In this document: one piece after another, positions 8,273 to 17,826 of the stretch | How the letters are laid out: the number at the start of each line of letters is the position of its first letter | Numbering within the stretch: the first letter of the stretch is position 1 | NCBI GenBank assembly: GCA_025353165.1 | Contig: JANXRE010000068.1 | Location: 23,476-87,475 of the forward strand | Length of the DNA: 64,000 nt | Source: Acidobacteriota bacterium | Lineage (GTDB): Bacteria; Acidobacteriota; Terriglobia; Bryobacterales; Bryobacteraceae | Direction: 5' to 3' | Position numbers and translations under genes: made by a program | The notes under the pieces: model-generated | The model's input: the letters and a program-made list of their open reading frames with translations, nothing else | What the model was told of the DNA's origin: nothing | The model's database searches: none

Positions 8273-10332
8273 TGGAAAACCTGGAAGCTCTTCTCGCTCG
8301 GGCCGCGCAGGATCGCGAGCAGGTTCGAATAATCGTCGGTCCACAACCGGGTGCCATCGTTCGCGAGACCGGAACGGCCGGGAACCGACCACTTCGGATC
8401 GTCGAACTCTCCCGCCCGGTTCGCCAGCAAAATCCAATCCGACTTGTCGAGACCCGCGTCTGCCCCTGCGTCCGAGATTTCGATCGCCTGTTTCCCGAGC
8501 CGCCTCGCGGCCGCCCCCACGACGCGCCAAAGATCGAGGTATTTGTTTGAAACATGAACCGCGACAATTCCGTCCGCGCTCGCGTGCCGGAAGTACTCAC
8601 GGAATGCTTCCACCGTCAGCAGATGCGCCGGAATCGAATCGCCCGAGAATGCGTCGACCGCCAGCACGCCGTAGTGTTGCGGCTGCTCGCGTTCCAGGGA
8701 CAGCCGCGCGTCGCCTGTCACGATGTCGACCTTCGCCGAGCATCCGCTGAGGAAATGAAACTGCCCGCGCGCAATCCGAACCACCAGTGGATTGATTTCA
8801 TAAAAGCGGATCGCGTCGCCGGAATGACCGTAAGCGGCGAGGGTCCCCGCGCCCAGCCCGACCACTCCGAAGCGCCGCCCGGTTGCGCTGCGCGCATTCG
8901 AGATGGCGACGCCCACGCCGGACTTCGGTCCATAGTAGGTCGTCGGCGAGCGCTGTGACTCGAGTGCCAGAAACTCCGCTCCGTGGGTGATCGACCCATG
9001 GTACAACTCGCGCATGGAGTCCTGGTCCTCGGTCTCCACTGTATCGGCCACCCGCAGAACTCCGTAGAAATTCCGGTCGACGACGCGGTAGCCGGCCATC
9101 CAGCGCGGTATTTCGTAGCCGAGCAGGTACACGAAACCAACCGCCAGCGCCGCCAGCAGCCCCCATTCGACCATCCGCGCCGACGGGCCCGGCAGCGACG
9201 GCTTGCCTTCGCGGAGCACGAGCGCGACCAGAACAACGCAGCCGAGTAAAGCAATCGGCGCTTCCAGGTACGTGCGGAAAACCAGCGGCGCGATCACGCC
9301 GACGAAGATGCCTCCCAGCGCGCCGCCCAGCGAGATCATCAGATAGAAAGCAGTCAAATGCGCGGGAGCGGGCCGGATTCTGTACAGCTCGCCATGGCAG
9401 ATCATGGCGCAAACAAAAAACCCGATCACGAACACCGGCACGAGGATCAGCACGCTCGCGTTCCGGGCCGAGGGAAACAGAAACGCAAGCAGAATACCCT
9501 CCACCGCAATGAAGGCCGGAAACCAGAAGCGCCGGCCGTACCAGCGCCCGCTTTCGAACGTCAAGATGAAACTCAGCAAATAGGCGCTGAGCGGAACAAC
9601 CCAAAGCAGAGGAATCGGCGCGATATTCTGCGTGAGGTGGCTCGTGAACGCCAGCAATAAAGCGGAAGGGCAGAACGCGAGCGCCGCCCACAGAACGTAC
9701 CGGCTCCAGGCCGGACGCGGTTGCGGGGTAACCTTCGCGGGGGGCGAAGCCGGTTGCCGCCCGACAACGACGGCCAGCGCGCAGCACACCATCGCGAACA
9801 GAACATAAGCCGCCGACCAGGCGTATGCCTGAGCGCCCAACCGCAGCGCCGGCTCGATAACGGCCGGATACGCAATGAGCGCCAGCAAAGACCCCGCGTT
9901 GGACAGCGAATACAGCCGGTACGGCGATACGCCGGGATTCCGGCGCGCGAACCAGGCCTGCAGAATCGGCCCGGTCGTGGACAACAGAAGATAGGGAACC
10001 CCCACGCTGACGGCCAGGAGAATCAGAATGTGCAGCTCGGGCTGCTCGCCGCTGGCCGGCCTCCACCGCGCGCCCGGCAATATCGGCAACGCGAACAGGC
10101 TGAGCGCCAGCAGCGTCGCGTGCACCGCCGCCTGCCTCTTCGCGGTCAGGAACCGCACCGAGGCATGCGCGTATAGGTACCCGGCCAGCAGCGTGGTCTG
10201 GAAAAACATCAGGCACGTTGTCCAGACGGCCGCCGTACCGCCGAACCACGGCAGAATGATTCTCGCAATCAGCGGTTGAACCAGAAACAGAAGGAATGCG
10301 CTGGCGAAAATCGTGAACGAGAACAATAGCAT
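8269..10332 (-). CDS. Fused membrane/spermidine synthase-like protein
   Basis: 687 residues from the ATG at 10332, which starts the first hydrophobic helix (LLFSFTIFASAFLLFLV). The N-terminal ~450 residues form about 12-13 membrane helices; the C-terminal part is a spermidine-synthase/methyltransferase Rossmann domain with GVVGLGAGTLAAYG (about residue 490), YEINPLVVRIA, GDARLSLE and DAFSGDSIPAHLLT. Proteins with this layout are widespread and annotated as fused spermidine synthases, but few have been tested; polyamine synthesis is only one possibility. Overlaps the hldE start by 4 bp, hence one operon with the heptose genes. Confidence 0.85.
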   Translation of the reverse strand: MLLFSFTIFASAFLLFLVQPLIARIILPWFGGTAAVWTTCLMFFQTTLLAGYLYAHASVRFLTAKRQAAVHATLLALSLFALPILPGARWRPASGEQPELHILILLAVSVGVPYLLLSTTGPILQAWFARRNPGVSPYRLYSLSNAGSLLALIAYPAVIEPALRLGAQAYAWSAAYVLFAMVCCALAVVVGRQPASPPAKVTPQPRPAWSRYVLWAALAFCPSALLLAFTSHLTQNIAPIPLLWVVPLSAYLLSFILTFESGRWYGRRFWFPAFIAVEGILLAFLFPSARNASVLILVPVFVIGFFVCAMICHGELYRIRPAPAHLTAFYLMISLGGALGGIFVGVIAPLVFRTYLEAPIALLGCVVLVALVLREGKPSLPGPSARMVEWGLLAALAVGFVYLLGYEIPRWMAGYRVVDRNFYGVLRVADTVETEDQDSMRELYHGSITHGAEFLALESQRSPTTYYGPKSGVGVAISNARSATGRRFGVVGLGAGTLAAYGHSGDAIRFYEINPLVVRIARGQFHFLSGCSAKVDIVTGDARLSLEREQPQHYGVLAVDAFSGDSIPAHLLTVEAFREYFRHASADGIVAVHVSNKYLDLWRVVGAAARRLGKQAIEISDAGADAGLDKSDWILLANRAGEFDDPKWSVPGRSGLANDGTRLWTDDYSNLLAILRGPSEKSFQVFQ

Positions 10333-10376
10333 CCGGGAATTCCAGGCTAACACCCGCACCGGGGAACAGGATTTGC

Positions 10377-10422
10377 GTGGCGCATGCACTCGTGCGTGCC
10401 GCGTCGGCACTCCTGCCGACGC
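10377..10422 (+). repeat. Two-hairpin REP-like repeat, copy 5 (compensatory change)
   Basis: 46-bp element upstream of the membrane/spermidine synthase gene. Hairpin 2 has arms GCGTCGGCA and TGCCGACGC: a C-to-G and matching G-to-C change relative to the other copies, keeping all nine pairs. Hairpin 1 has CATGCA in its 5' arm, giving a T-G pair. The double change is direct evidence that the stem itself is maintained. Confidence 0.9.
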
Positions 10423-10737
10423 TCGGCGAGCCGCGCGGAAACTACTGCACTCTTCGGTGAGAAGCGGCGGACCACCTCCTGGCGGGACCAAAGTTCCGCC
10501 AATAGGCCGGACCCGTTCCTGCCGGCACCTACTTGCCCCGATTCTGTTTCCGCGCGGCAGCGGCGGCCGAGAACGTCCACTAGCGTCTGCATTTCAGCGT
10601 TGGTTGTCGGGGGGAATCTGCTAAACACCTTGTCCACCACTCCATCCAAATCGCCGAGGAGTTCCAACTTACGGGGAGATGAAACAGAACAAGCCGCTGC
10701 GCTCGCCCGGCCAAGTGGAAATCTTCTTTAGCGCACT
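10423..10737. other. Gene-free stretch
   Basis: About 315 bp between repeat copy 5 and the sugar isomerase stop codon. An antisense frame of 106 codons crosses it but half of that frame is translated repeat and the rest resembles no family I recognise. No promoter or terminator stands out. Confidence 0.5.
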
Positions 10738-11601
10738 TCAGGCGAGATATTTCAGGCTCTTTTGAATGAGCGCCGCCGTGCCCTGAAATGGGTCGCCTTC
10801 GCTGTCGAATTCCATCGAGCAGTATCCCCGGAACTTCGATTCCCTCAAAATCCCGAAAACCCGCGCGACATCAACGCTTAGAACTGTGCCCTTCTCGCCG
10901 GATTCGAATTCCTTGACGTGGCAGACATTCCACGCCAGCGGAAACAGCGCGCGCATCGCATCGTAGGCGAACTTCTCGTTGCCGGGCATCATCGAATTGC
11001 AGAAGTCCGGCAAGGCGCGGACATAGGGACTGTTTACCTGGCGAATCACCTTGGCTATGAAGAAGGCGTCCTCGCTGACCGGATTGTCGTTCTCGAGATT
11101 CACGACAATTCCGCGCTCGGCGCCGTAAGCGCCTAGTTTCTTACAACTGTCCCCCGCGCGCTCCGCGTCCGGCCCCGATTTTTTCGACGGAGGATCGTTC
11201 AGCCGGACGCTCGGCGAGCCGACCTTCGCCGCGACGTCGATCCACTTTTTTCGCACCTCGATCGCCTTGGCCCGCACCGCGTCGTCCGGATCGTAGAGCG
11301 ACCCCGGCAGATCCGCCGCGATGTTCGCGATGCCGATGCCCGCGCTCTTCAGATCCTCCCTGAGTCCGGCCAGGTAATCCTGCTCCGTCGAGCGGAAATG
11401 GGTGTTCAACGGTTCGATGTTGTGAATCCCCCATTCCTTCTTGACGCGCTTTCCAAATTCGACCAGGTTCATCCCGTGCTCGATGAACTCTCGAAACGGA
11501 TAGGAAGCAACCGACAGACGGTCGATCGGCTTCGTTGGAAACACGAATCGAGGAGCCAGGTAGGTCGAAGCGGCCAGAGACAAAAACTCGCGCCGCAGCA
11601 T
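10738..11601 (-). CDS. Sugar phosphate isomerase/epimerase-like TIM barrel, exported
   Basis: 287 residues. N-terminus MLRREFLSLAASTYLAP is a Tat-like signal (RRxFL). The body reads as a xylose-isomerase-like TIM barrel (AP endonuclease 2 family): SVASYPFREF, GIHNIEPLN, VVNLENDNP with a candidate metal Glu, and CSMEFDSEGD near the C-terminus with another acidic metal ligand. Such proteins usually isomerise or epimerise sugars or inositols. It starts 1 bp after the stop of the Gfo/Idh gene on the same strand, so the pair likely acts on one exported sugar pathway. Confidence 0.85.
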   Translation of the reverse strand: MLRREFLSLAASTYLAPRFVFPTKPIDRLSVASYPFREFIEHGMNLVEFGKRVKKEWGIHNIEPLNTHFRSTEQDYLAGLREDLKSAGIGIANIAADLPGSLYDPDDAVRAKAIEVRKKWIDVAAKVGSPSVRLNDPPSKKSGPDAERAGDSCKKLGAYGAERGIVVNLENDNPVSEDAFFIAKVIRQVNSPYVRALPDFCNSMMPGNEKFAYDAMRALFPLAWNVCHVKEFESGEKGTVLSVDVARVFGILRESKFRGYCSMEFDSEGDPFQGTAALIQKSLKYLA

Positions 11602-11602
11602 C

Positions 11603-12907
11603 TTACGTCTTGACCGAATACTTCAGCTTGTCCCGATCCCAGGCGAGGCGCTTGCCGCCCTGCCGGTAAGAGAGATTCGCCATGTGGCAGGCCACCGCGG
11701 TGCCGAGCCCGAACTCCACATGCTCCACCGGCTGCTTGCGCGTCCTCGTGCATTCGAAAAAGTTCTTGAAGTGATCTTCGGTCCCCTCGCGCTCCTGCTT
11801 GAATTCCACCGGCTTCCGTTGCGGCTGCGTCCGCGCGGTCCCGATATCCGCCAGAGGATCGTTCTTATGTTCCGCGGCGAAAACGTCCTTCGTATCCTTC
11901 GGCCAGCTCTCGAGCGGATAGTTATAATCCTCGACGGGATTGTACGGCAGCAGCCTCGCTCCTTCTTCGGTCAGCTCGATGGTGCCCTTGTCGCCCATGA
12001 AACGCACAATCTCGCCGCCCTCGAAATTGCTGATCAGGTTCGCGCTCACCTGCACCTGAAACTTGCCGTAGTCGTACAGCGTGTTGTGAATGTCCGGCAC
12101 GTCGCGATCGCCAGTCCATTTATAGATACCGCCGTTCGCCACCGCTGTAAGCGGAAACTGAACCCCCATCAGGTAGTGCACGCGCGACAGCAGGTGGACG
12201 TATTCATCGCCCGCGATGCCGGTGCCGTACTCCCACCAGTTCCGGAATTGGAAAAATCGTTGCGCGTTGAACGGCAGCTTGGCCACGTTGGCCTGAAAGC
12301 GATCCCAGTCGACGGTTTGCGGATTGGCGTCCGGCGGCACCGGGTAGCGCCATGCCCCGACCGCGCTCGACCGGTAGATCTCGCACTGCACCATGAACAC
12401 GGCTCCGATCTCGCCCGCGTCCAGCCACTGTTTGCCCTTCTGCGTGCCCCCCATGCTGAGGCTCTGGCTGCCGACCTGCACCAGCCGCCCGGTCTCCTTG
12501 GAAACCCGCGCCATCTCCAGCGCCTCCGGGATAGTGTGGGCCATCGGCTTCTCGCAATAGACGTCCTTGCCGGCCCTCATCGCGGCGATCGCCACCGGCG
12601 CGTGCCAGTGATCGGAGGTCGCGACGATGACCGCGTCGATATCCTTGCGGTTGACGATCTCGCGATAATCGCGCGTCGTCGGCGTGTTGGCCTGAATCTC
12701 CTGCGCGCGGCGGAAGTGGCCGTCGTACAAATCGCACACCGCCACGATCTTTCCGCCGGCGTTCAGTGCGGCCTGCATCAGCTCGAGCCCGCGTATCCCC
12801 GCGCCCACAATTCCGAGCCGCACCGGCCCGTCGGCAGGTTGGGCCGAAAGGGCCGCCGCGCCGGCGAGCGTTGTCATAATGAAATCCCTACGGCTTGCGT
12901 GTTCCAT
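11603..12907 (-). CDS. Gfo/Idh/MocA family oxidoreductase with Tat signal
   Basis: 434 residues. SRRDFIMTTLAGAAALSAQ is a Tat signal (twin Arg, hydrophobic stretch). The Rossmann motif GIVGAGIRGLE follows at about residue 32, then EKPMAHT (family EKP with catalytic Lys) and a C-terminal alpha/beta domain with DEYVHLLSRVHYLMG. Family members oxidise or epimerise sugars and cyclitols with tightly bound NAD(P). Periplasmic Gfo/Idh proteins with Tat signals are abundant in Acidobacteriota and Planctomycetota. The start lies 49 bp from the divergent M28 peptidase start. Confidence 0.9.
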   Translation of the reverse strand: MEHASRRDFIMTTLAGAAALSAQPADGPVRLGIVGAGIRGLELMQAALNAGGKIVAVCDLYDGHFRRAQEIQANTPTTRDYREIVNRKDIDAVIVATSDHWHAPVAIAAMRAGKDVYCEKPMAHTIPEALEMARVSKETGRLVQVGSQSLSMGGTQKGKQWLDAGEIGAVFMVQCEIYRSSAVGAWRYPVPPDANPQTVDWDRFQANVAKLPFNAQRFFQFRNWWEYGTGIAGDEYVHLLSRVHYLMGVQFPLTAVANGGIYKWTGDRDVPDIHNTLYDYGKFQVQVSANLISNFEGGEIVRFMGDKGTIELTEEGARLLPYNPVEDYNYPLESWPKDTKDVFAAEHKNDPLADIGTARTQPQRKPVEFKQEREGTEDHFKNFFECTRTRKQPVEHVEFGLGTAVACHMANLSYRQGGKRLAWDRDKLKYSVKT

Positions 12908-12956
12908 GCGTTGTCATCGTATCAAGACCGGAGCCGCGCGCGGTATACTTCTCCCC

Positions 12957-14588
12957 ATGAGGAAGCTGGGAGTTCTCGCCATAATCGCGCTGCCCCTGGC
13001 TGCGCAGCAGTCCACGGATCTCGGAGTTGTCGATCGCATCAAGACGGAAGCTTTCGATCATTCGAAAGTCATGGACCATCTGTATTACCTCACCGACATC
13101 CACGGACCGAGGCTCACCGCCTCGCCCGAGTTTGACGACGCCGCCAAGTGGGCGATGGAGAGATTGAAGGAGTATGGCCTCGCAAACGTGCACCTGGAGC
13201 GTTGGGGTCCGTTCGGGCGTAGCTGGTCCGCTCAGCAGTGGTCGGTCGAAATGACCGAGCCGCGGTATTCGCAACTGACGGTCGCGCCGCTAGCGTGGAG
13301 CGCGCCGTCTCCCGGTCCCGTCTCCGGCGAATTGATCATCGCGCCGTTGCGCGCGGGTTTCATGGATGGACCGAAAAAGTTCGACGAGAAATTCGAGGCG
13401 TACAAGAAACAGTGGACCGGCAAACTTCGCGGAAAGATCGTTCTGTTAAACGATCCCAAGCAGCCGCGCGAGCAGTCCAATCCGCAATTCAAGCGTCTGA
13501 CAGACGCCGAACTAGGCGACATGTCGAAAGCGCCCGAGCCTTCGGCTAAGCTGACAGTCAAGTCGCTCGACGATGTGGAGTGGCCCGAGAATTCCGAGGA
13601 TGTGGACAAATTCTTCAGCAGCCTTCCCAACTCGCTAATGGAAAAGCTGTTCGACAAGTACGACGCGGTTGCGTCGGATCGCGGCTCCTTCTTTGCCAAG
13701 GAGGGCGCCGTGGCGATTCTAACCGAAGATCAGCGCGCCCATGAAGGCATGGTCTTCGCCGAAGCGGCCGGTTCCTTCAAAAGCAAGGACCCGCTCGCGC
13801 CGCCGACATTCGTTCTCACCGCGGAGCAGTACGACCGCATCGCCCGCGCTGTGCAGAAGAAGATCCCGGTGCAGGTCCGCGTGAGTTTGAAAGCTTTTGT
13901 GTCCGATCAGGATGTGGACGGCCACAACATCATCGGCGAGATTCCGGGCGGCGCCAAGAAGGACGAGATCGTCATGATCGGCGCGCACTTCGACTCCTGG
14001 CACAGCGGCACGGGTGCCACCGACAACGGCGCCGGCAGCGCCGTCATGATCGAGGTGATGCGAATCCTGAAGTCGATGAACCTCAAGCTGGACCGCACCG
14101 TACGCATCGGCTTGTGGAGCGGAGAAGAGCAGGGGCTGTTTGGTTCCCGCGCATATGTGAAGGAACACTTCGCCGATCCGGCCACGATGCAAGTGAAACC
14201 CGAGCACGCAAAGCTATCCGGCTATTTCAACCTCGACAACGGCAGCGGCAAGATTCGCGGCGTGTATCTGCAGGGTAACGATGCGATGCGCCCGCTGTTC
14301 CAGCAGTGGCTTGCTCCCTTCCACGATCTGGGCGCGACCACCGTCAGCATCGGCAACACGGGCGGAACCGATCACCTGTCGTTCGCCGCCGTTGGACTTC
14401 CCGGATTCCAGTTCATTCAAGACCCGCTGGACTACGGCACCATCACGCACCACTCCGACATGGATACGTACGATCACGCGATTCCAGCGGACCTGATGCA
14501 GGCCGCGGCAGTAATTGCGAGTTGCGTTTATGAAGCGGCGAACGCCCCGGATAAGTTACCGCGGCGCGAGCTACCGCACGCTGAATAG
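12957..14588 (+). CDS. M28 family zinc aminopeptidase, secreted
   Basis: 543 residues; the ATG at 12957 opens a signal peptide (KLGVLAIIALPLAAQQ). A PA-like insert (about residues 120-310) precedes the catalytic domain. Metal ligands of M28 peptidases are visible: GAHFDSWHSGTGATDNGAG (His, Asp), SGEEQGLFGSR (Glu-Glu), FNLDNGSG (Asp) and ITHHSDMDTYDH (His). It should trim amino acids from peptides outside the cytoplasm. The last 18 bp overlap the convergent phosphoesterase gene. Confidence 0.93.
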   Translation: MRKLGVLAIIALPLAAQQSTDLGVVDRIKTEAFDHSKVMDHLYYLTDIHGPRLTASPEFDDAAKWAMERLKEYGLANVHLERWGPFGRSWSAQQWSVEMTEPRYSQLTVAPLAWSAPSPGPVSGELIIAPLRAGFMDGPKKFDEKFEAYKKQWTGKLRGKIVLLNDPKQPREQSNPQFKRLTDAELGDMSKAPEPSAKLTVKSLDDVEWPENSEDVDKFFSSLPNSLMEKLFDKYDAVASDRGSFFAKEGAVAILTEDQRAHEGMVFAEAAGSFKSKDPLAPPTFVLTAEQYDRIARAVQKKIPVQVRVSLKAFVSDQDVDGHNIIGEIPGGAKKDEIVMIGAHFDSWHSGTGATDNGAGSAVMIEVMRILKSMNLKLDRTVRIGLWSGEEQGLFGSRAYVKEHFADPATMQVKPEHAKLSGYFNLDNGSGKIRGVYLQGNDAMRPLFQQWLAPFHDLGATTVSIGNTGGTDHLSFAAVGLPGFQFIQDPLDYGTITHHSDMDTYDHAIPADLMQAAAVIASCVYEAANAPDKLPRRELPHAE

Positions 14589-15167
14589 GAACCCCCGCTT
14601 TCCCACGTTGGTGGCGCGGGTTCGCCCCATCTGTATGGTCACGCCCTCCGCCTCGTGGATGTGCCCGCAGAAGAAGTGCTCGGGCTGCTCGCGCTCGATG
14701 AATTCGCGAACTGCGCGGGAGCCGCCGTGCAATCCGTTGCGGATTTTATCGAGATCCGTGTCGAGTGGTGGGCAGTGACAGATGAGAATGAGCGGCTTCA
14801 ATCCCGCAAAGGGTTCCAGCCGCCGCGCCATCTCCTCTTCGCTGTATTCTCCAGGCGTGTGGAACGGAGTAGGCGTCGAATAGCCGAGGCCAGCGATGTG
14901 CCAGCCGTTCAGTTGCAGCGTGCGTCCGTGGAACTCCTGGAATCCGTGCTGCGAACAGAACTGTGCGATGTCGCGCTCCGATTCATGGTTGCCGGGCATG
15001 ACGTAAACGCGCTCGGCCTTGGGCGCAAGCAGCGGCGCGGCTTTCTCCAACCCGCGCGACCACGTCGCGAGGTCGCCCGCGGCGAAGTAATAATCGGCCT
15101 CTATGGCCATCAATTTTTCAAGCGCGCGCAGATCGCCGTGAATGTCGGAAAAAATGAGCAGCCTCAC
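14571..15167 (-). CDS. Calcineurin-like metallophosphoesterase
   Basis: 198 residues with the full motif set of the superfamily: FSDIHGD (metal Asp and His), AAGDLATW (GDxx), MPGNHES (GNHE), ICHCPPLDTD and FCGHIHEAEG (GHxH). No signal peptide, so cytoplasmic. Substrate unknown; small proteins of this type act on phosphodiesters or phosphoproteins. It is the last gene of the dehydrogenase operon, overlapping the cytochrome gene by 4 bp, but may have an unrelated role. Confidence 0.9.
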   Translation of the reverse strand: MRLLIFSDIHGDLRALEKLMAIEADYYFAAGDLATWSRGLEKAAPLLAPKAERVYVMPGNHESERDIAQFCSQHGFQEFHGRTLQLNGWHIAGLGYSTPTPFHTPGEYSEEEMARRLEPFAGLKPLILICHCPPLDTDLDKIRNGLHGGSRAVREFIEREQPEHFFCGHIHEAEGVTIQMGRTRATNVGKRGFLFSVR

Positions 15168-16186
15168 ACAGGGATTTTACGCTTTGGGACGCCCTTCGCG
15201 TGGCAGTCCAGGCATTTCATGAAGTGAATATTGTGAGTGCTGGCCCGCGCTCTGAAGGTGGTGTCCATCTTCTCGACATCCAGGCCGCAGTTGGACATCT
15301 TCGGATGACAGGTGGCGCAGGAGGCCCTGGTCTGCTGGCCATGAGTTTGATGACAGCCCAGGCAACTGATTCCTTCGTGCACTCCTACCGGCGTGCGGTC
15401 GTCTCCGCTTCCGACTTGCGCGCCTTGTATCGACGCGTGGCATTGATAGCAGAGCGCCTGGCGCTGGTCGGGGCTCATCTTGACGGTTCGCTCCCCTTCC
15501 CGAATTTGCGGCAACGGAAGCAGCGCGAGCGCGATGTGGTCCTGGGCACGGCGATCGAAGAACGCCAGCGAGGATCTTGCTACCTGTTGGTTGCTGCCGG
15601 CGGACGCGGGGCGACGCTCGCGCGGTCCCGCGGGCTGGCCCGGCTGGTGAATATGATGGCAAGCCACGCACGGGATGGCCGTGCGGCCGGCCCATTTCGG
15701 ATTCACCAACTGCCCGGCCGGCGTCACCATATCGCCGATGGAGCCCTGGAAGTGCATGCCGTGACACCGGAAGCAGTCGTCCATCAGCGCGCGTTTGCGG
15801 TTGTGATCCTGGTCGGTGAAAATCTGCGCGTAGGTCACCGCGTGCGGGCCGGAGCGCCACGCCGCCGATTCCTCCCGGTGGCACTGGGCGCAGCGCTGCA
15901 CTACCGCGTCGAGGTCGGACCATTGCCGCAAGCGGATCTGCTCGCCGGTATTGTCCCGCATGCTTTCGACGAAGCGCCGCACGTTACCCGGCTGCATCGC
16001 GCCGCCATGGCAATCCGAGCAGGCCACGTCGCGATGCGCCGAGCCGAGCCACATGTCGGCGGTGCCGCGCATTTCATGACAACTGGCGCAGTAGCCGGCC
16101 TCGCGCGGCTTTGGTTTTGCGGCTCCGTAAAACAGCGATCCTGCTACGGCGCAAATCAGAACGAGACCCGCGATCGTGAGTTTCAT
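15164..16186 (-). CDS. Nine-heme c-type cytochrome
   Basis: 340 residues with an N-terminal hydrophobic anchor or signal (LTIAGLVLICAVAGSLFYGAA). Nine CXXCH heme sites are present: CASCH, CSDCH, CAQCH, CFRCH, CVACH, CYQCH, CLGCH, CATCH and CLDCH. The start resembles NapC/NrfH- and DmsE-like multiheme proteins. Its overlap with the GMC oxidoreductase gene (4 bp) suggests it takes electrons from that flavoprotein in the periplasm and passes them to the respiratory chain, the role of the cytochrome subunit in gluconate-dehydrogenase-type complexes, although those usually have three hemes. Confidence 0.9.
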   Translation of the reverse strand: MKLTIAGLVLICAVAGSLFYGAAKPKPREAGYCASCHEMRGTADMWLGSAHRDVACSDCHGGAMQPGNVRRFVESMRDNTGEQIRLRQWSDLDAVVQRCAQCHREESAAWRSGPHAVTYAQIFTDQDHNRKRALMDDCFRCHGMHFQGSIGDMVTPAGQLVNPKWAGRTAIPCVACHHIHQPGQPAGPRERRPASAGSNQQVARSSLAFFDRRAQDHIALALLPLPQIREGERTVKMSPDQRQALCYQCHASIQGAQVGSGDDRTPVGVHEGISCLGCHQTHGQQTRASCATCHPKMSNCGLDVEKMDTTFRARASTHNIHFMKCLDCHAKGVPKRKIPV

Positions 16187-17826
16187 GCGCGGCGACGCTC
16201 CTTCACGATCTGCTCGGAAACGCGATAGGCATTCGCAAGGATCGTCAGCGCGGGGTTGAAGCCGCCGTTGGTGACATGCACGCTCGCATCGGCCAGGTAA
16301 ACGTTATCGACGTCGTGCACGCGGCAGTTGCGGTCCACCACGCTGGTCTTCGGATCGTTGCCCATGCGGCAGGTGCCCGCCTGGTGCTGGCCGCCGCTGA
16401 GATCGAGGCCCGGCACTTGGGTCCACGTTTGGATCGCGCCCGCTTCCTTCAACCACAACTCCGCCTTGGTTACAACGTAGCGGGCGATTTCGACGGAGTG
16501 CGGGTGCCGCGCGCCCGAAAGCCGCGCCACCGGAATGTCCCATGCGTCGCGAACTCGCGGATCGAGTTGAACACGCGCGTCGAAGAGCGGCATTTCCTGA
16601 ACGGGTCCCATCACCGCGATCGACCGCCTGTAAAAGCGGCGCATGTAATCCTTGTGCGCCTGGCCCCAGCGCGGCATCCCTGGAGGGAGTGTTCCGACAT
16701 AATGAATCGGCAGGCGGATGAATTCGTTCGCCAGCATCGCGCCGCCGCGCAGGCCGGGATTTCCGTGATTGAAATCGCAGATGGCGATGCCCGCACCGGG
16801 GCCCACGTCATCGTACGTGTCGAAATCGAAGAGACCGACGGCCTTGGGATACGCGTGGCCTTGCAGATTGCGGCCGACCCAGTCGTAGCGGTTGCCCATG
16901 CCGTTCGGGTACAGGCGGTGTTTCGTATTCAACAGGAGGCGGGCAGTTTCGATGGCGCCTCCGCACACCACAACCATGCGCGCAGGCTGCGTTTGCACAC
17001 GGCCGCGCGCGTCGAAGTAAGTGACTCCCGTGGCGCGTCCGTTGTCGCCGGTGGCGATTTCCTTCACCATGCAATCGGTGCGCAGCTCGCACGACCTGGT
17101 AGCAAGCGCAGTTGGAATGACCGTGTTCTGCGTGCCGTTTTTCGCGTTCACTTCACACGCGAATCCTACGCACCAGCGGCAGCGCATGCAGGGTCCGCGA
17201 TGGTTGTAGGGCACGCTGTTGCGCAGCATCGGAATGTCGAACGGGTGCCAGCCGAGGCGCTTGGCGACGGGCTTCAGGATTTCGTGTTCGCGGGTGGGCG
17301 CGAGCGGCGGCATCGGGAGTTTTTTCCGGCGCGGGGCTTTGAACGGATCGGGCTCCACGTTGCCGGACACGCCGATTTCGTACTCGGCCTTTTCGTAGAA
17401 CGGCTCGAGGTCATCGTACGCGATGGGCCAGTCGTCGAGCGTGCTCCCTTCCAGCGCGCCGTACTTGGACTTCATGCGGAAGTCTTCGGCCATGTAGCGC
17501 CAGGCCATCGCGCCGTAGCTCGCCGTGCCGCCACCGACGCAGGCGGCGTTGTTGGAGTAAGGCGAGTCGCTGGGACGGACCACTCGCTCGCGGCCTTGGC
17601 GATCCACGAAGACGCGAGGATGGCGATCGTCGTCCGGGCCGAAGCTGGCGCCGAGAAAACTGGTGCGCTGATTTCGAAGGTCGTCCTTGCGGCAGTCGAA
17701 GGGGGTCACCCAACGGCCGCGCTCCAACAGGACGACGGTCATTCCCGCGATCGCGAGTTCCTTGGCGACGACGCCGCCGCCCGCTCCCGCGCCGATGACG
17801 ACGGCATCCACCTGCCGGTACGCCAT
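16183..17826 (-). CDS. GMC family FAD-dependent oxidoreductase (dehydrogenase large subunit)
   Basis: 547 residues from the ATG at 17826. FAD-binding VIGAGAGGGVVAKELA near residue 10, YSNNAACVGGGTASYGAMAWR, the Cys-rich CMRCRWCVGFACEVNAKNG segment typical of the gluconate/2-keto-gluconate dehydrogenase branch, and a C-terminal GGQHQAGTCRMG with the catalytic His region followed by NGGFNPALTILANAYR. It should oxidise a sugar or alcohol. The four-Cys segment may hold an iron-sulfur cluster, as reported for related bacterial sugar dehydrogenases; that is inference here. Start overlaps the stop of the Gdh3-like gene by 1 bp. Confidence 0.92.
   Translation of the reverse strand: MAYRQVDAVVIGAGAGGGVVAKELAIAGMTVVLLERGRWVTPFDCRKDDLRNQRTSFLGASFGPDDDRHPRVFVDRQGRERVVRPSDSPYSNNAACVGGGTASYGAMAWRYMAEDFRMKSKYGALEGSTLDDWPIAYDDLEPFYEKAEYEIGVSGNVEPDPFKAPRRKKLPMPPLAPTREHEILKPVAKRLGWHPFDIPMLRNSVPYNHRGPCMRCRWCVGFACEVNAKNGTQNTVIPTALATRSCELRTDCMVKEIATGDNGRATGVTYFDARGRVQTQPARMVVVCGGAIETARLLLNTKHRLYPNGMGNRYDWVGRNLQGHAYPKAVGLFDFDTYDDVGPGAGIAICDFNHGNPGLRGGAMLANEFIRLPIHYVGTLPPGMPRWGQAHKDYMRRFYRRSIAVMGPVQEMPLFDARVQLDPRVRDAWDIPVARLSGARHPHSVEIARYVVTKAELWLKEAGAIQTWTQVPGLDLSGGQHQAGTCRMGNDPKTSVVDRNCRVHDVDNVYLADASVHVTNGGFNPALTILANAYRVSEQIVKERRRA

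Noticed and set aside
10347..10667. Minus-strand 106-codon gene
   Set aside because: Its C-terminal half is translated repeat and the rest matches no family; no ribosome site.
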